Source: Allobosea thiooxidans (GTDB lineage: Bacteria > Pseudomonadota > Alphaproteobacteria > Rhizobiales > Beijerinckiaceae). Taken from it: 64,000 nucleotides of DNA. Positions 43,054 through 50,378 of the stretch are shown here, piece after piece (position 1 is the stretch's first letter; every line of letters begins with the position of its first letter). The stretch lies in contig NZ_FUYX01000019.1 in the NCBI RefSeq assembly GCF_900168195.1, positions 1-64,000 of the forward strand, given 5' to 3'. A program made the translations under genes and the position numbers. The notes beneath the pieces were generated by a model. It was not told the origin of the DNA. It saw nothing but the letters and a program-made list of their open reading frames with translations, and made no database searches.

Positions 43054-44451
43054 ATGCCGATGGCATCGCTGTCCCGCTGGACCATGAGCTATTTCGCGGC
43101 CGCGCTCGCCTTCCTGATCGCGGCCGAGATGCTCGCCTTCTCCGGTGCCGGCTATCCTACTGCCAGCCTCGCCGAGCCCGCGACCCTCGTCATCGTCCAT
43201 GTCGTGGCGATCGGCTGGCTCAGCCTCGCCATGGCAGGCGCCCTGCTGCAGTTCGTGCCCGTCCTGGTCTCCCGCCCCCTCGCCTTCCCGCAACTCGCCC
43301 TGCCGGCGCTCGTGGCGCTCGTCGCCGGGCTGCTGCTGCTCTGCGCCGGCTTCGCGGTGCTCGCGGGCTGGATCGAGGCCCCGCTCGAACTGCTGCCGCT
43401 CGCCGCCGCGAGCCTGCTCATGGGCTTCAGCCTCATCGTCGTCATGCTGGCGGCGACGTTGCTGAGCTCGCCTTCCGTCGGAATGTTCGCGGGCTTCGTC
43501 CTGATCGGCCTCGCCTGCCTGGCAGCGACGGCGCTCAGCGGCTCCGCCTTCGCCACGATCCTCTCCGGCCGCGGCGACTGGCTCGGCTCCGTGGTACTGC
43601 TGCCGGATGGCCTGCCCTTCCACGCCCTGCTCGGCTTCGGCGGCTGGCTCGGCCTCGTCGCCTTCGGCGTCAGCTACCGGCTCTTCGTCATGTTCATGAT
43701 GGCGCCGGAACCTCCGGCGCGCCGGATCCGCCCGGTCGTCCTGCTCGCCGGCATCGGGCTCGGCCTCGCCGGCGCCGGCCTCGTCGCTCCCATCTTCGGA
43801 CGGGAGAGCGGCACCGGGATCGCCGTAGCGGCCCTCGGCATGCTGGCGCTGGCCAGCGCCGTCTATGGCCGCGACATCCTCACCCTCTACCGCGTGCGCC
43901 GGCGCAAGGCGCTCGAGATCAACATGCTCGCCAGCATCCCCGCCTTCATCGCGCTGGGGATCGGTATCGCCCTGCTGCCGATCGCGGTCGCGACCGGCGC
44001 CGGAGAGGCGACAATCGCGGCGCTCACCTTCCTTCTCGCCTTCGGCTGGCTCGGCGGCCTGACGCTCGCGCAGCTCGTGAAGATCGTCTCCTTCATGACC
44101 TGGCTCGAGACCTATGCGCCGCGGCTCGGCCGCGGGCCGGCGCCGCGGGTCGGGGACCTCCTCGCCATGCCGCGCACGGGCTGGTGGTTCGCCCTCTATT
44201 TCGGCGGTACCGCGCTGGCGACGATCGCGCTTGCGGCCGGCGCCGCCTCCGGCTTCAGATGGGCCATGCTGCCCTGCCTCCTTGGAACCCTGGGGGTTGT
44301 CGCGGAGCTCGTGCGCGTGCGCCGCTTGTCCGAGATCAAGGCGACCGACCGGCCGCCAGCGCATGAGCGCCCATGGCTGCTGCTGGCACGGGCCGATGAA
44401 AGGAAACCGCCTCATGTCCAACACCGAAACGCTGCCAGCCCGCGAGCTTGA
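43054..44451 (+). CDS. Polytopic membrane protein, NnrS / haem-copper-like
   Basis: 465 aa with roughly twelve hydrophobic helices. The stretch around His49 (VIVHVVAIGWLSLAMAGALLQFVP) resembles helix 2 of haem-copper-type or NnrS-like proteins; another His (H190, LPFHALLGFGG) sits in a later helix. I cannot assign a named family with confidence. A hydrophilic C-terminal tail overlaps the next gene by 38 bp. It lies 30 bp after the DUF2249 gene. Function unknown; probably haem- or metal-binding in the inner membrane. Confidence 0.78.
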   Translation: MPMASLSRWTMSYFAAALAFLIAAEMLAFSGAGYPTASLAEPATLVIVHVVAIGWLSLAMAGALLQFVPVLVSRPLAFPQLALPALVALVAGLLLLCAGFAVLAGWIEAPLELLPLAAASLLMGFSLIVVMLAATLLSSPSVGMFAGFVLIGLACLAATALSGSAFATILSGRGDWLGSVVLLPDGLPFHALLGFGGWLGLVAFGVSYRLFVMFMMAPEPPARRIRPVVLLAGIGLGLAGAGLVAPIFGRESGTGIAVAALGMLALASAVYGRDILTLYRVRRRKALEINMLASIPAFIALGIGIALLPIAVATGAGEATIAALTFLLAFGWLGGLTLAQLVKIVSFMTWLETYAPRLGRGPAPRVGDLLAMPRTGWWFALYFGGTALATIALAAGAASGFRWAMLPCLLGTLGVVAELVRVRRLSEIKATDRPPAHERPWLLLARADERKPPHVQHRNAASPRA

Positions 44452-44959
44452 CGTCCGGCCGATGCTGCGGGCGGGCGAGGAACCGTTCCAGGCGATCATG
44501 GACGCGGTCAGCGCCCTCGCCCCCGGCCAGTCACTGCGGCTGATCGCCCCGTTCCGGCCGGTGCCGCTGTTCTCGGTCATGGCCAATCGCGGCTTCGCCG
44601 CGAGCGACCGCCCTCTCGGCGACGGCGATTGGGAGGTCATCTTCGCGCCTGCCGACTCCGCCGCCGATCCGGACGAAACCCTCGCTATCGGCAGCAGCCC
44701 GTCGGCGGTGTTCTGGGGCGAGCCGGTGATCGAGCTCGACCTCTGCGATCTGGAACCGCCCGAGCCGCTGGTGCGCATCCTCGAAGCGCTCGAATCCCTG
44801 CAGCAGGGCGACGTGCTGTTCGCGCTGCTGGCGCGCGAGCCGGTCTTCCTGTTCCCGGAGCTGGCCAAGCGCGAGCATGAATGGGCGGGCAATTTCGACG
44901 CCTCGGGCACGACCTACCGGCTGCTGGTGCGCCATGGCGGCGGAAAGGCACACGGATGA
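44414..44959 (+). CDS. Tandem DUF2249 protein
   Basis: 181 aa with two DUF2249-type units: residues ~12-80 (LDVRPMLRAGEEPFQAIMDAVSAL, PFRPVPLF) and ~95-180 (ELDLCDLEPPEPLVRILEALESL, REPVFLFPELAKR). The start is inside the membrane-protein gene, preceded by AAAGGA. It overlaps the DUF59 gene by ATGA. Probably a soluble partner for the module; no known enzyme motif is visible. Confidence 0.82.
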   Translation: MSNTETLPARELDVRPMLRAGEEPFQAIMDAVSALAPGQSLRLIAPFRPVPLFSVMANRGFAASDRPLGDGDWEVIFAPADSAADPDETLAIGSSPSAVFWGEPVIELDLCDLEPPEPLVRILEALESLQQGDVLFALLAREPVFLFPELAKREHEWAGNFDASGTTYRLLVRHGGGKAHG

Positions 44960-45240
44960 GCGTCAAGCTGGAACGCCTGGTCGAGATCGCGCTGCGCGAC
45001 GTGCTCGACCCGGAGATGGGCCGCAGCGTCGTCGAACTCGGCCTGATCTATGCGATTGCCGCCGCGCCAGGCGGTGCCGTCGCGATCACCATGACCACGA
45101 CGACACGCGGCTGCCCGCTGGCCGGCTTCCTCAAGGAAGCCGTGGCCAGGGCTGCGGGAGCGATCGAGGGCGTCACCGCCGTCGAGGTCGCCCTGACCTA
45201 TGAGCCGGCCTGGGAGCCGGCGATGATCGCCGCGGAGTGA
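44956..45240 (+). CDS. DUF59 / MIP18-family metal-sulfur cluster assembly factor
   Basis: 94 aa. The MIP18/SufT-like fold is seen from LRDVLDPEMGRSVVELGLIY and the conserved Cys in TRGCPLAGFL. Such proteins help insert or repair Fe-S clusters. Start overlaps the preceding stop (ATGA). It ends the module 114 bp before nirK. In this setting it could protect or rebuild clusters damaged by NO; that is inference. Confidence 0.88.
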   Translation: MSVKLERLVEIALRDVLDPEMGRSVVELGLIYAIAAAPGGAVAITMTTTTRGCPLAGFLKEAVARAAGAIEGVTAVEVALTYEPAWEPAMIAAE

Positions 45241-45265
45241 GCGGCGCGCACGATCGTCAAAGATG

Positions 45266-45306
45266 TTGTGCTGCAACAAAGAACAGATCCGCCCTTGCCC
45301 TAAGGT
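45266..45306 (+). promoter_or_regulatory. NnrR-type box and promoter of nirK
   Basis: TTGTGCTGCAACAA (45266-45279), TTG-N8-CAA, with TAAGGT at 45301-45306, 28.5 bp from the box centre. The nirK ATG is at 45354, after AAGGAG. Confidence 0.75.
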
Positions 45307-45353
45307 ATCCCCATGAACGGTCGATCTCCGGTCGTTCTGCAAGGAGACAAGCC

Positions 45354-46481
45354 ATGGGCGAAGAGCTCAAACTGACCCGCCGCAGTATCCTGGCGGGCGC
45401 GGCGGCCACCGGGGCGATCGTTCAGGCAGCCACCACCCCGGGGCAGGCCCAGCCCGTCATGGCCAAAGCCTCGGCCGCCGACGTGGCGAAGCTGCCGCGC
45501 ATCAAGCCGAAGCTGGTCGACCCGCCCTTCGTGCACGCACATGAGCAGGTCGCGACCGGCGGCCCGAAGCTCGTCGAATTCGAGATGACGATTCACGAGA
45601 AGAAGATCGTCCTCGACGACGCCGGGACCGAAACCTTCGCCTTTACCTTCAACGGAACGGTCCCCGGCCCCCTGATGGTTGTTCACGAGGGCGATTACGT
45701 CGAGCTGACGCTGATCAACGCCGAAACCAACGAGTTGATGCACAACATCGACTTCCATTCGGCGACCGGCGCCCTCGGCGGCGGGGCGCTGACCGAGATC
45801 AACCCCGGTGAGCGGGTCGCGCTGCGCTTCAAGGCCACCCGGCCGGGCGTGTTCGTCTATCACTGCGCCCCTCCCGGCATGGTGCCGTGGCACGTCACCG
45901 CCGGCATGAACGGCGCCATCATGGTGTTGCCGCGCGACGGGCTGAAGGATCATCAGGGCAAGCCGCTGAAGTACGACAAGGTCTATTATGTCGGCGAGCA
46001 GGACTTCTACGTCCCGCGCGACGAGAAGGGGAACTTCAAGCGCTATGCCAGCCCCGGCGAGGCGCATGAGGACGTGCAGAAGGCGATGCGGACGCTGACC
46101 CCGACCCATGTCGTCTTCAACGGCAAGGTCGGCGCGCTGACCGGCAAGAACGCGCTCGCGGCCAAGGTCGGCGAGACCGTGCTGATTGTGCATTCGCAGG
46201 CCAACCGCGACACGCGGCCTCACCTGATCGGCGGCCATGGCGACTATGTCTGGGCCACCGGCAAGTTCCGCAACCCGCCGGAGCGGGACCTGGAGACCTG
46301 GTTCATCCCCGGCGGCTGCGCGGGTGCTGCGCTCTACACCTTCCTGCAGCCGGGCATCTACGCCTATGTCAACCACAACCTGATCGAGGCCTTCGAGCTC
46401 GGCGCCGCCGGACACTTCAAGGTCGAGGGCGAGTGGAATGACGACCTGATGAAGCAGACCCTGGCTCCGGCCGGCATCTGA
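45354..46481 (+). CDS. nirK: Copper-containing nitrite reductase NirK
   Basis: Reduces nitrite to NO in the periplasm, 375 aa. A twin-arginine signal (TRRSILAGAAATG) precedes a cleavage near AQP. Ligands are visible: type 1 copper His130, Cys171, His180, Met185 (YHCAPPGM, WHVTAGM); type 2 copper His135, His170, His341 (YVNHNLIEAF); catalytic Asp133 and a His in RPHLIGGHGD. It is class I by sequence. It starts the nirK-nirV-norE-norF unit. Confidence 0.98.
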   Translation: MGEELKLTRRSILAGAAATGAIVQAATTPGQAQPVMAKASAADVAKLPRIKPKLVDPPFVHAHEQVATGGPKLVEFEMTIHEKKIVLDDAGTETFAFTFNGTVPGPLMVVHEGDYVELTLINAETNELMHNIDFHSATGALGGGALTEINPGERVALRFKATRPGVFVYHCAPPGMVPWHVTAGMNGAIMVLPRDGLKDHQGKPLKYDKVYYVGEQDFYVPRDEKGNFKRYASPGEAHEDVQKAMRTLTPTHVVFNGKVGALTGKNALAAKVGETVLIVHSQANRDTRPHLIGGHGDYVWATGKFRNPPERDLETWFIPGGCAGAALYTFLQPGIYAYVNHNLIEAFELGAAGHFKVEGEWNDDLMKQTLAPAGI

Positions 46482-46493
46482 GCTTCGTCCCGC

Positions 46494-46516
46494 CTCCCCG
46501 CCACCGGCGGGGAGGC
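46494..46516 (+). other. Intercistronic hairpin between nirK and nirV
   Basis: A 10-bp perfect stem (CCTCCCCGCC at 46494-46503 with GGCGGGGAGG at 46507-46516) and a 3-nt loop, with no T-tract. It probably stabilises the nirK mRNA or thins out read-through to nirV. Confidence 0.6.
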
Positions 46517-46543
46517 ACCTCTTCCCGACAGGGAGTTCCCATC

Positions 46544-47431
46544 ATGGCCACGACGCTCAACCTCTCGCTGCCGAGGCTGACGACCTCGCTCGGCCTCCTG
46601 CTCATGGCCGGCGCCGCGGCTCTGCTGCTCGCCGGCCCGGCGCGTCGGCCAGCACCCGCGTTTCCCCTGCCGCAGACGGCGATCGTTCCGCCCGCGACGC
46701 TGCTGCACCGCGTCGACGGCGAATACAGCCGGGCCGGCAGGCCGATCGACGCCCCGCGCGTCGAGATCCGGATGGGCCGGCCGCTCGAGATCATGCGTTA
46801 CCAGGTCACGGCCGCCGACTATGCACGCTGCGTCGCCGCGAGCGCCTGCAAGCGCCTCGAGCAGCCGGCCGCGCGCGGCGACCTGCCGGTGACCGGCGTC
46901 AGCCATAGCGACGCGGCCGACTACGCTGCCTGGCTGTCGCGCGAGACCGGAATGACCTGGCGCCTGCCGAGCGACCGCGAATGGGCTCATGCGGCCGGCT
47001 CGCGCTTCATCGACGATGCGCGCGGGCTCGACCCCGAGAACACCAACCCGGCCCTGCGCTGGCTCGCCGACTACGAGCGCGAAACCAGCCGCAAGGCAGC
47101 GCGGGATGCCGTTCCGCAGCCTGTCGGCAGCTTCGGCGCCAACGAGCACGGCGTGCACGACATCGCCGGCAATGTCTGGGAATGGACCCAGAGCTGCCTG
47201 CGCCGGGTTTCGCTGGACGCGGGCGGCCGCACGGTGAGCGAGACGACCAATTGCGGCATCTATGTCGTCGAAGGACAGCATCGCGCGATGATGACCTTCT
47301 TCGTCCGCAACCCGAAGAGCGGCGGCTGCTCGGTCGGAACTCCGCCCGACAATCTCGGCTTCCGCCTTGTCCGGGAGCAGAGCTGGCGCGACCGCCTGCC
47401 GGCCTTCATGAGCCGGCGACTGCCGGCATGA
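46544..47431 (+). CDS. nirV: NirV, formylglycine-generating-enzyme-like protein
   Basis: 295 aa with an N-terminal signal or anchor segment (LTTSLGLLLMAGAAALLLAG). The FGE/sulfatase-modifying-factor fold follows, with the landmarks GRPLEIMRYQVTAADYARC, SAADYAAWLSRETGMTWRLPSDREWAHAAG and NVWEWT. NirV genes accompany nirK in many rhizobial denitrifiers; their role in NirK maturation is not settled. It overlaps norE by ATGA. Confidence 0.9.
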   Translation: MATTLNLSLPRLTTSLGLLLMAGAAALLLAGPARRPAPAFPLPQTAIVPPATLLHRVDGEYSRAGRPIDAPRVEIRMGRPLEIMRYQVTAADYARCVAASACKRLEQPAARGDLPVTGVSHSDAADYAAWLSRETGMTWRLPSDREWAHAAGSRFIDDARGLDPENTNPALRWLADYERETSRKAARDAVPQPVGSFGANEHGVHDIAGNVWEWTQSCLRRVSLDAGGRTVSETTNCGIYVVEGQHRAMMTFFVRNPKSGGCSVGTPPDNLGFRLVREQSWRDRLPAFMSRRLPA

Positions 47432-47982
47432 ACATCGCCGTCCGCAACATCAACCTCGACGCCGGGCACCCGGCGTCTGAAGGCGGCATGGAGCTCCTGC
47501 TCTGGATCCTCGTCTGGAGCGAGCTCATCGTCTTCGGTGCGCTGCTCGGCGCCTTCCTGGTCTTCGCCACCCTCGACCCGCCGGCGCTGGCAGCGCTCCA
47601 CCAAGCACTCGACCTGCCGCTCGCCGGCCTCGCCACCGCGACGCTGCTCACCAGCGGCTGCTTCGCCGCCCGCGCCGCCTTCGGGCACAAGCCGCGGCGC
47701 AATCTCGTCATCGCAGCGCTGGGTGGCCTCGCCTTCTGCGGGCTCAAGATCGCCGCCTTCGCGCATGAGCTTCCGGTGCTGGCGGCGTCGGAAGGGCGGC
47801 TCGCCGAGCTCTACATGCTCATCGTCGGCTTCCATTTCGCGCATGTGCTGTTCGTCGCGGGCCTGCTGCTGCTGCTCGTCGCCTGGCGGCCGGCGCCTCG
47901 CCACGTCGCCACGGTCGCGACCGTCTGGCACCTGGTCGATCTGGTCTGGCTCCTGATCCTTCCCGTCATCTATCTGGGCTGA
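47428..47982 (+). CDS. norE: NorE, cytochrome c oxidase subunit III-like protein
   Basis: 184 aa, five predicted helices. Family landmarks: ELLLWILVWSELIVFGALLGAFLVF, then ELYMLIVGFHFAHVLFVAGLLLLL and TVWHLVDLVWLLILPVIYL, typical of the CoxC/NorE fold. NorE supports NO reductase activity. ATG 47428 overlaps the nirV stop. Confidence 0.9.
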   Translation: MNIAVRNINLDAGHPASEGGMELLLWILVWSELIVFGALLGAFLVFATLDPPALAALHQALDLPLAGLATATLLTSGCFAARAAFGHKPRRNLVIAALGGLAFCGLKIAAFAHELPVLAASEGRLAELYMLIVGFHFAHVLFVAGLLLLLVAWRPAPRHVATVATVWHLVDLVWLLILPVIYLG

Positions 47983-47983
47983 G

Positions 47984-48247
47984 ATGCCACGCTCCCTCGC
48001 TCTTCCGCTTCCTGCCGTCCTGCTCGCCCTGCTGCTCGCCACGGGTGCGAGCCTGTTCGCGGCGGCGACGCTTCCCGCTGGCCCGCGCGGAGCTGCCATC
48101 GCGCTGCTGAGCCTCTTCAAGGCGGCGCTGGTCGTGCTCGGCTTCATGCGTCTGCAGCGGGAGAGCCCGGCCCTGGCCGCCGCCTTGATCGGCTATGCAG
48201 CGCTCCTGTGCCTGCTGGCCGGGCTCCGGATCGCCCTTGCCGGGTGA
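47984..48247 (+). CDS. norF: NorF-like small membrane protein
   Basis: 87 aa with three hydrophobic helices (LPLPAVLLALLLATGASLF, AAIALLSLFKAALVVLGFM, AALIGYAALLCLLAGLRIAL). It follows norE by one base. Length and K-A-A-L-V-V-L-x-F-M-x-L match NorF / cytochrome oxidase subunit IV-like proteins. Confidence 0.8.
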   Translation: MPRSLALPLPAVLLALLLATGASLFAAATLPAGPRGAAIALLSLFKAALVVLGFMRLQRESPALAAALIGYAALLCLLAGLRIALAG

Positions 48248-48359
48248 TCGTGACGCACTTGAACCGCGGACGCGATTGCGGTCTTATCCGGCATCATCCG
48301 CCGTGACCGGCGGCGCGGTGCCGTCGGCGCGCGAATCCGCCGAAAGGAAAGACAGTCAC

Positions 48360-49052
48360 GTGGCAATCGATCGCAGCGTGCTGCGCAGCATCCCGTTATT
48401 CGCGGCGATGAGCGACGCACAGCTCGACCGCATGACGGCCCAGGCGAGCGCACGGCGGATTCCCCAGGGCGAAGCGGTCTTCGAGCAGGGCGACCCGGCC
48501 AAGGCCTTCTACCTGCTCCTGCATGGCCGGCTGAAGGTGACGCAAGTCACGCGCGACGGCCAACAGATCATCGTGCGCGTCGTCCACCCCGGCGACCTGT
48601 TCGGCTTCACGCGCGCGCTCGGCCGCAGCGACTATCCGGGCACCGCGACGGCGGCGGTCGACAGCTTGGTCGCGGCCTGGCCCACCGAATCCTGGGACAG
48701 CTTCGTCGAGGGCAATCCGCATCTGGCGATGAACGCCATCCGCACGATCGGCCAGCGCCTCGACGAGGCCCATACCCGCATCCGCGAAATGTCGACGGAA
48801 GAGGTCGAGCGCCGCGTCGCCCATGCCGTCCTGCGGCTGGTCGAACAGGCCGGCAAGCGCGACGCGGCAGGCTTGCGCGTCGACTTCCCGATCTCCCGGC
48901 GCGACATCGCCGAAATGACCGGCACGACGCTGCACACCGTCTCGCGCATCCTCAGCGCCTGGGAAGCACGGGGCCTGGTCGAGGGCGGTCGTCAGAAGCT
49001 CGTGGTATGCGACCGGGCCGGCCTGACCCGGCTGGCGGAGAACGCCGAGTAG
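48360..49052 (+). CDS. nnrR: Crp/Fnr-family regulator, NnrR/DNR type
   Basis: 230 aa starting at GTG 48360, after AAAGGAAAG. An N-terminal cyclic-nucleotide-like beta-barrel (IPLFAAMSDAQLDRMTAQA, GEAVFEQGDPAKAFYLLLHGRLKV) is followed by the dimer helix and a C-terminal HTH (PISRRDIAEMTGTTLHTVSRILSAWEARGLV). There are no N-terminal cysteines, so it is not an Fe-S FNR; the HxxSR recognition helix is that of NnrR/DNR regulators, which respond to NO. The gap upstream lacks the TTG-N8-CAA box. It probably controls the seven boxed promoters. Confidence 0.92.
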   Translation: MAIDRSVLRSIPLFAAMSDAQLDRMTAQASARRIPQGEAVFEQGDPAKAFYLLLHGRLKVTQVTRDGQQIIVRVVHPGDLFGFTRALGRSDYPGTATAAVDSLVAAWPTESWDSFVEGNPHLAMNAIRTIGQRLDEAHTRIREMSTEEVERRVAHAVLRLVEQAGKRDAAGLRVDFPISRRDIAEMTGTTLHTVSRILSAWEARGLVEGGRQKLVVCDRAGLTRLAENAE

Positions 49053-49067
49053 CGCGGCAGCCCCGCT

Positions 49068-49712
49068 TCAGGCCAGGGTCGCCGCGGCGTCATCCGGCTC
49101 CCATTCATAGAGATGGATCAGCTTGGGATCATCGGCGTGCTCGACGAGCATCCGGCGGACGCGATCCTGCCAGAGCACCGCGAAACTGGTCAGCCCCGCG
49201 GCATCGGCCTCGCCCGACACGGCTCCCGGCATCACCGCCGCCATCTCGGCGGCATGCGGCACCGCGCCGGTATCGATATCGACCACGACGCCAGCTCCGG
49301 TGTCCCGACGCCGCAGCGCCATGACGCCGTCGATATCGGCGCCGAAGCGCAGCAGACCGCGCCGGGCGAAGCGCCGGGCCGGGCCTATGCCGTGAAAGCC
49401 GGTCTCCGCGGCCGCGCCGGTGAGAAGCGTCGCGATCGAAGCCACGACGCCGGTCGTGCCCTCGTCGCACGCGCCGCGCATGAACAGCTCGATGCCGCCG
49501 CGCTCGGGCAAGGCCTCGTCGTAGAGATAGGACAGGCCGTTGACGACCATGAGATAGGCGCCGGCCACGGCCGGACATGAGTGACCGGCGAGCCGCACCG
49601 CATCCTCATAGCCGTAGTCGAGGATGCCATCCTCGCTGGCGCCGAGAAAGGCGGCCAGCGGATCGCGGACCCTGAGCCGCGGGGCCTCCGCGAAAAAGGA
49701 AGGACAATTCAT
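49068..49712 (-). CDS. FmdE-like protein
   Basis: 214 aa, formylmethanofuran-dehydrogenase-subunit-E-like. Landmarks: MNCPSFF at the start, LDYGYEDAVRLAGHSCPAVAGAYLM (a His-Cys site), GACDEGTTGV, and the C-terminal WQDRVRRMLVEH. FmdE homologues are widespread outside methanogens, with unknown roles. The start codon lies downstream of a TTG-N8-CAA box and two palindromes. It converges with nnrR 15 bp away. Confidence 0.85.
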   Translation of the reverse strand: MNCPSFFAEAPRLRVRDPLAAFLGASEDGILDYGYEDAVRLAGHSCPAVAGAYLMVVNGLSYLYDEALPERGGIELFMRGACDEGTTGVVASIATLLTGAAAETGFHGIGPARRFARRGLLRFGADIDGVMALRRRDTGAGVVVDIDTGAVPHAAEMAAVMPGAVSGEADAAGLTSFAVLWQDRVRRMLVEHADDPKLIHLYEWEPDDAAATLA

Positions 49713-49730
49713 CTTGGTTCCTCGTTCCCC

Positions 49731-49746
49731 GCCCGGGATCCCGGGC
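49731..49746. promoter_or_regulatory. Perfect 16-bp palindrome in the fmdE-like leader
   Basis: GCCCGGGATCCCGGGC, self-complementary throughout, between the -10 and the start codon. It could form an RNA hairpin or bind a repressor. Confidence 0.5.
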
Positions 49747-49753
49747 CGACGGT

Positions 49754-49765
49754 GATCACGTGATC
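49754..49765. promoter_or_regulatory. Perfect palindrome overlapping the fmdE-like -10
   Basis: GATCACGTGATC, 12 bp, overlaps the predicted -10 hexamer by three bases. Placement suits a repressor, possibly the neighbouring Rrf2 protein (inference). Confidence 0.5.
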
Positions 49766-49805
49766 GTAGCGGAAGCGGTTTCCCGGCCTGCTTGTCCTTT
49801 CGCAA
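49763..49805 (-). promoter_or_regulatory. NnrR-type box and promoter of the fmdE-like gene
   Basis: On the minus strand TTGCGAAAGGACAA (49792-49805) fits TTG-N8-CAA; TACGAT (49763-49768) starts 30.5 bp from the centre. Confidence 0.65.
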
Positions 49806-49827
49806 GCAACGGAGCGACTTCGCAGGC

Positions 49828-50259
49828 TCAGGCGGCCGGCTGACCGATGCCGAAACGTTCCGGGTCGGCAGCGAGATCGCAGAGAGAATGCCTGTCGAGC
49901 TCGGCCAGGTAGGCCGCCATCGCCTCCGACTGGATGGCGCGCCAGCGCTCGAGGCTCATCAGCGAGCGACCCTGCGCCTCGCCGAAGCACTCCATCACGG
50001 CGAAGGCCGGCTCGGTCGCGCGGATCAGCGCCCCGAGCGAGATCTCCCCGGCCGGCCGCGCCAGCGCCAGGCCGCCCGAACGGCCGCGCACCCCTCTCAG
50101 GAAATCCTGACGGACCAGCAGGTTCGCCACCTTCATCAGATGCGTGCGCGAGATGTCGTAGGCGGTCGCGGCCTCCTCGACGGTGACCAGCCGGTCCGGA
50201 TGAGCCGCGGCAAAGATCAGGAGCCGCAGCGCGTATTCGCTGAACTGTGTCAATCGCAT
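49828..50259 (-). CDS. Rrf2-family regulator, NsrR-like with cluster cysteines altered
   Basis: 143 aa from ATG 50259 (MRLTQFSEYALRLLIF); an in-frame TTG lies two codons upstream. The HTH DISRTHLMKVANLLVR and wing GRSGGLALARPA are normal. In the Fe-S region only Cys91 (MECF) remains: the second and third positions are Ser99 and Arg105. The tail has one extra Cys (HSLCDL). It therefore probably lacks a standard 2Fe-2S or 4Fe-4S cluster. Candidate target: its neighbours, including the fmdE-like or nnrS genes. Confidence 0.88.
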   Translation of the reverse strand: MRLTQFSEYALRLLIFAAAHPDRLVTVEEAATAYDISRTHLMKVANLLVRQDFLRGVRGRSGGLALARPAGEISLGALIRATEPAFAVMECFGEAQGRSLMSLERWRAIQSEAMAAYLAELDRHSLCDLAADPERFGIGQPAA

Positions 50260-50303
50260 CGCCAAACTCGCAAGGGCGCCCGGTCACTCTCCGATCCCGA
50301 TCC

Positions 50304-50325
50304 TAGCGCGGGAAGCCCCGCGCTA
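50304..50325. other. Hairpin between nnrS and the Rrf2 gene
   Basis: TAGCGCGGG (50304-50312) pairs with CCCGCGCTA (50317-50325) across a 4-nt loop. It could end nnrS transcripts; there is no T-tract. Confidence 0.5.
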
Positions 50326-50378
50326 CCTACCTGATCGCCCGCAAGAATTCACGATGGCGGCGAGTGCACCCACTGGTC

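Noticed and set aside
42664..44910. 748-codon minus-strand ORF opposite the DUF2249 module
   Set aside because: Ala/Glu/Arg repeats without domain signs; plus-strand genes overlap tightly and have ribosome sites.
48248..48359. TTG-N8-CAA box before nnrR
   Set aside because: Both TTG words in the gap lack CAA at the required position, so self-activation through this box is not supported.
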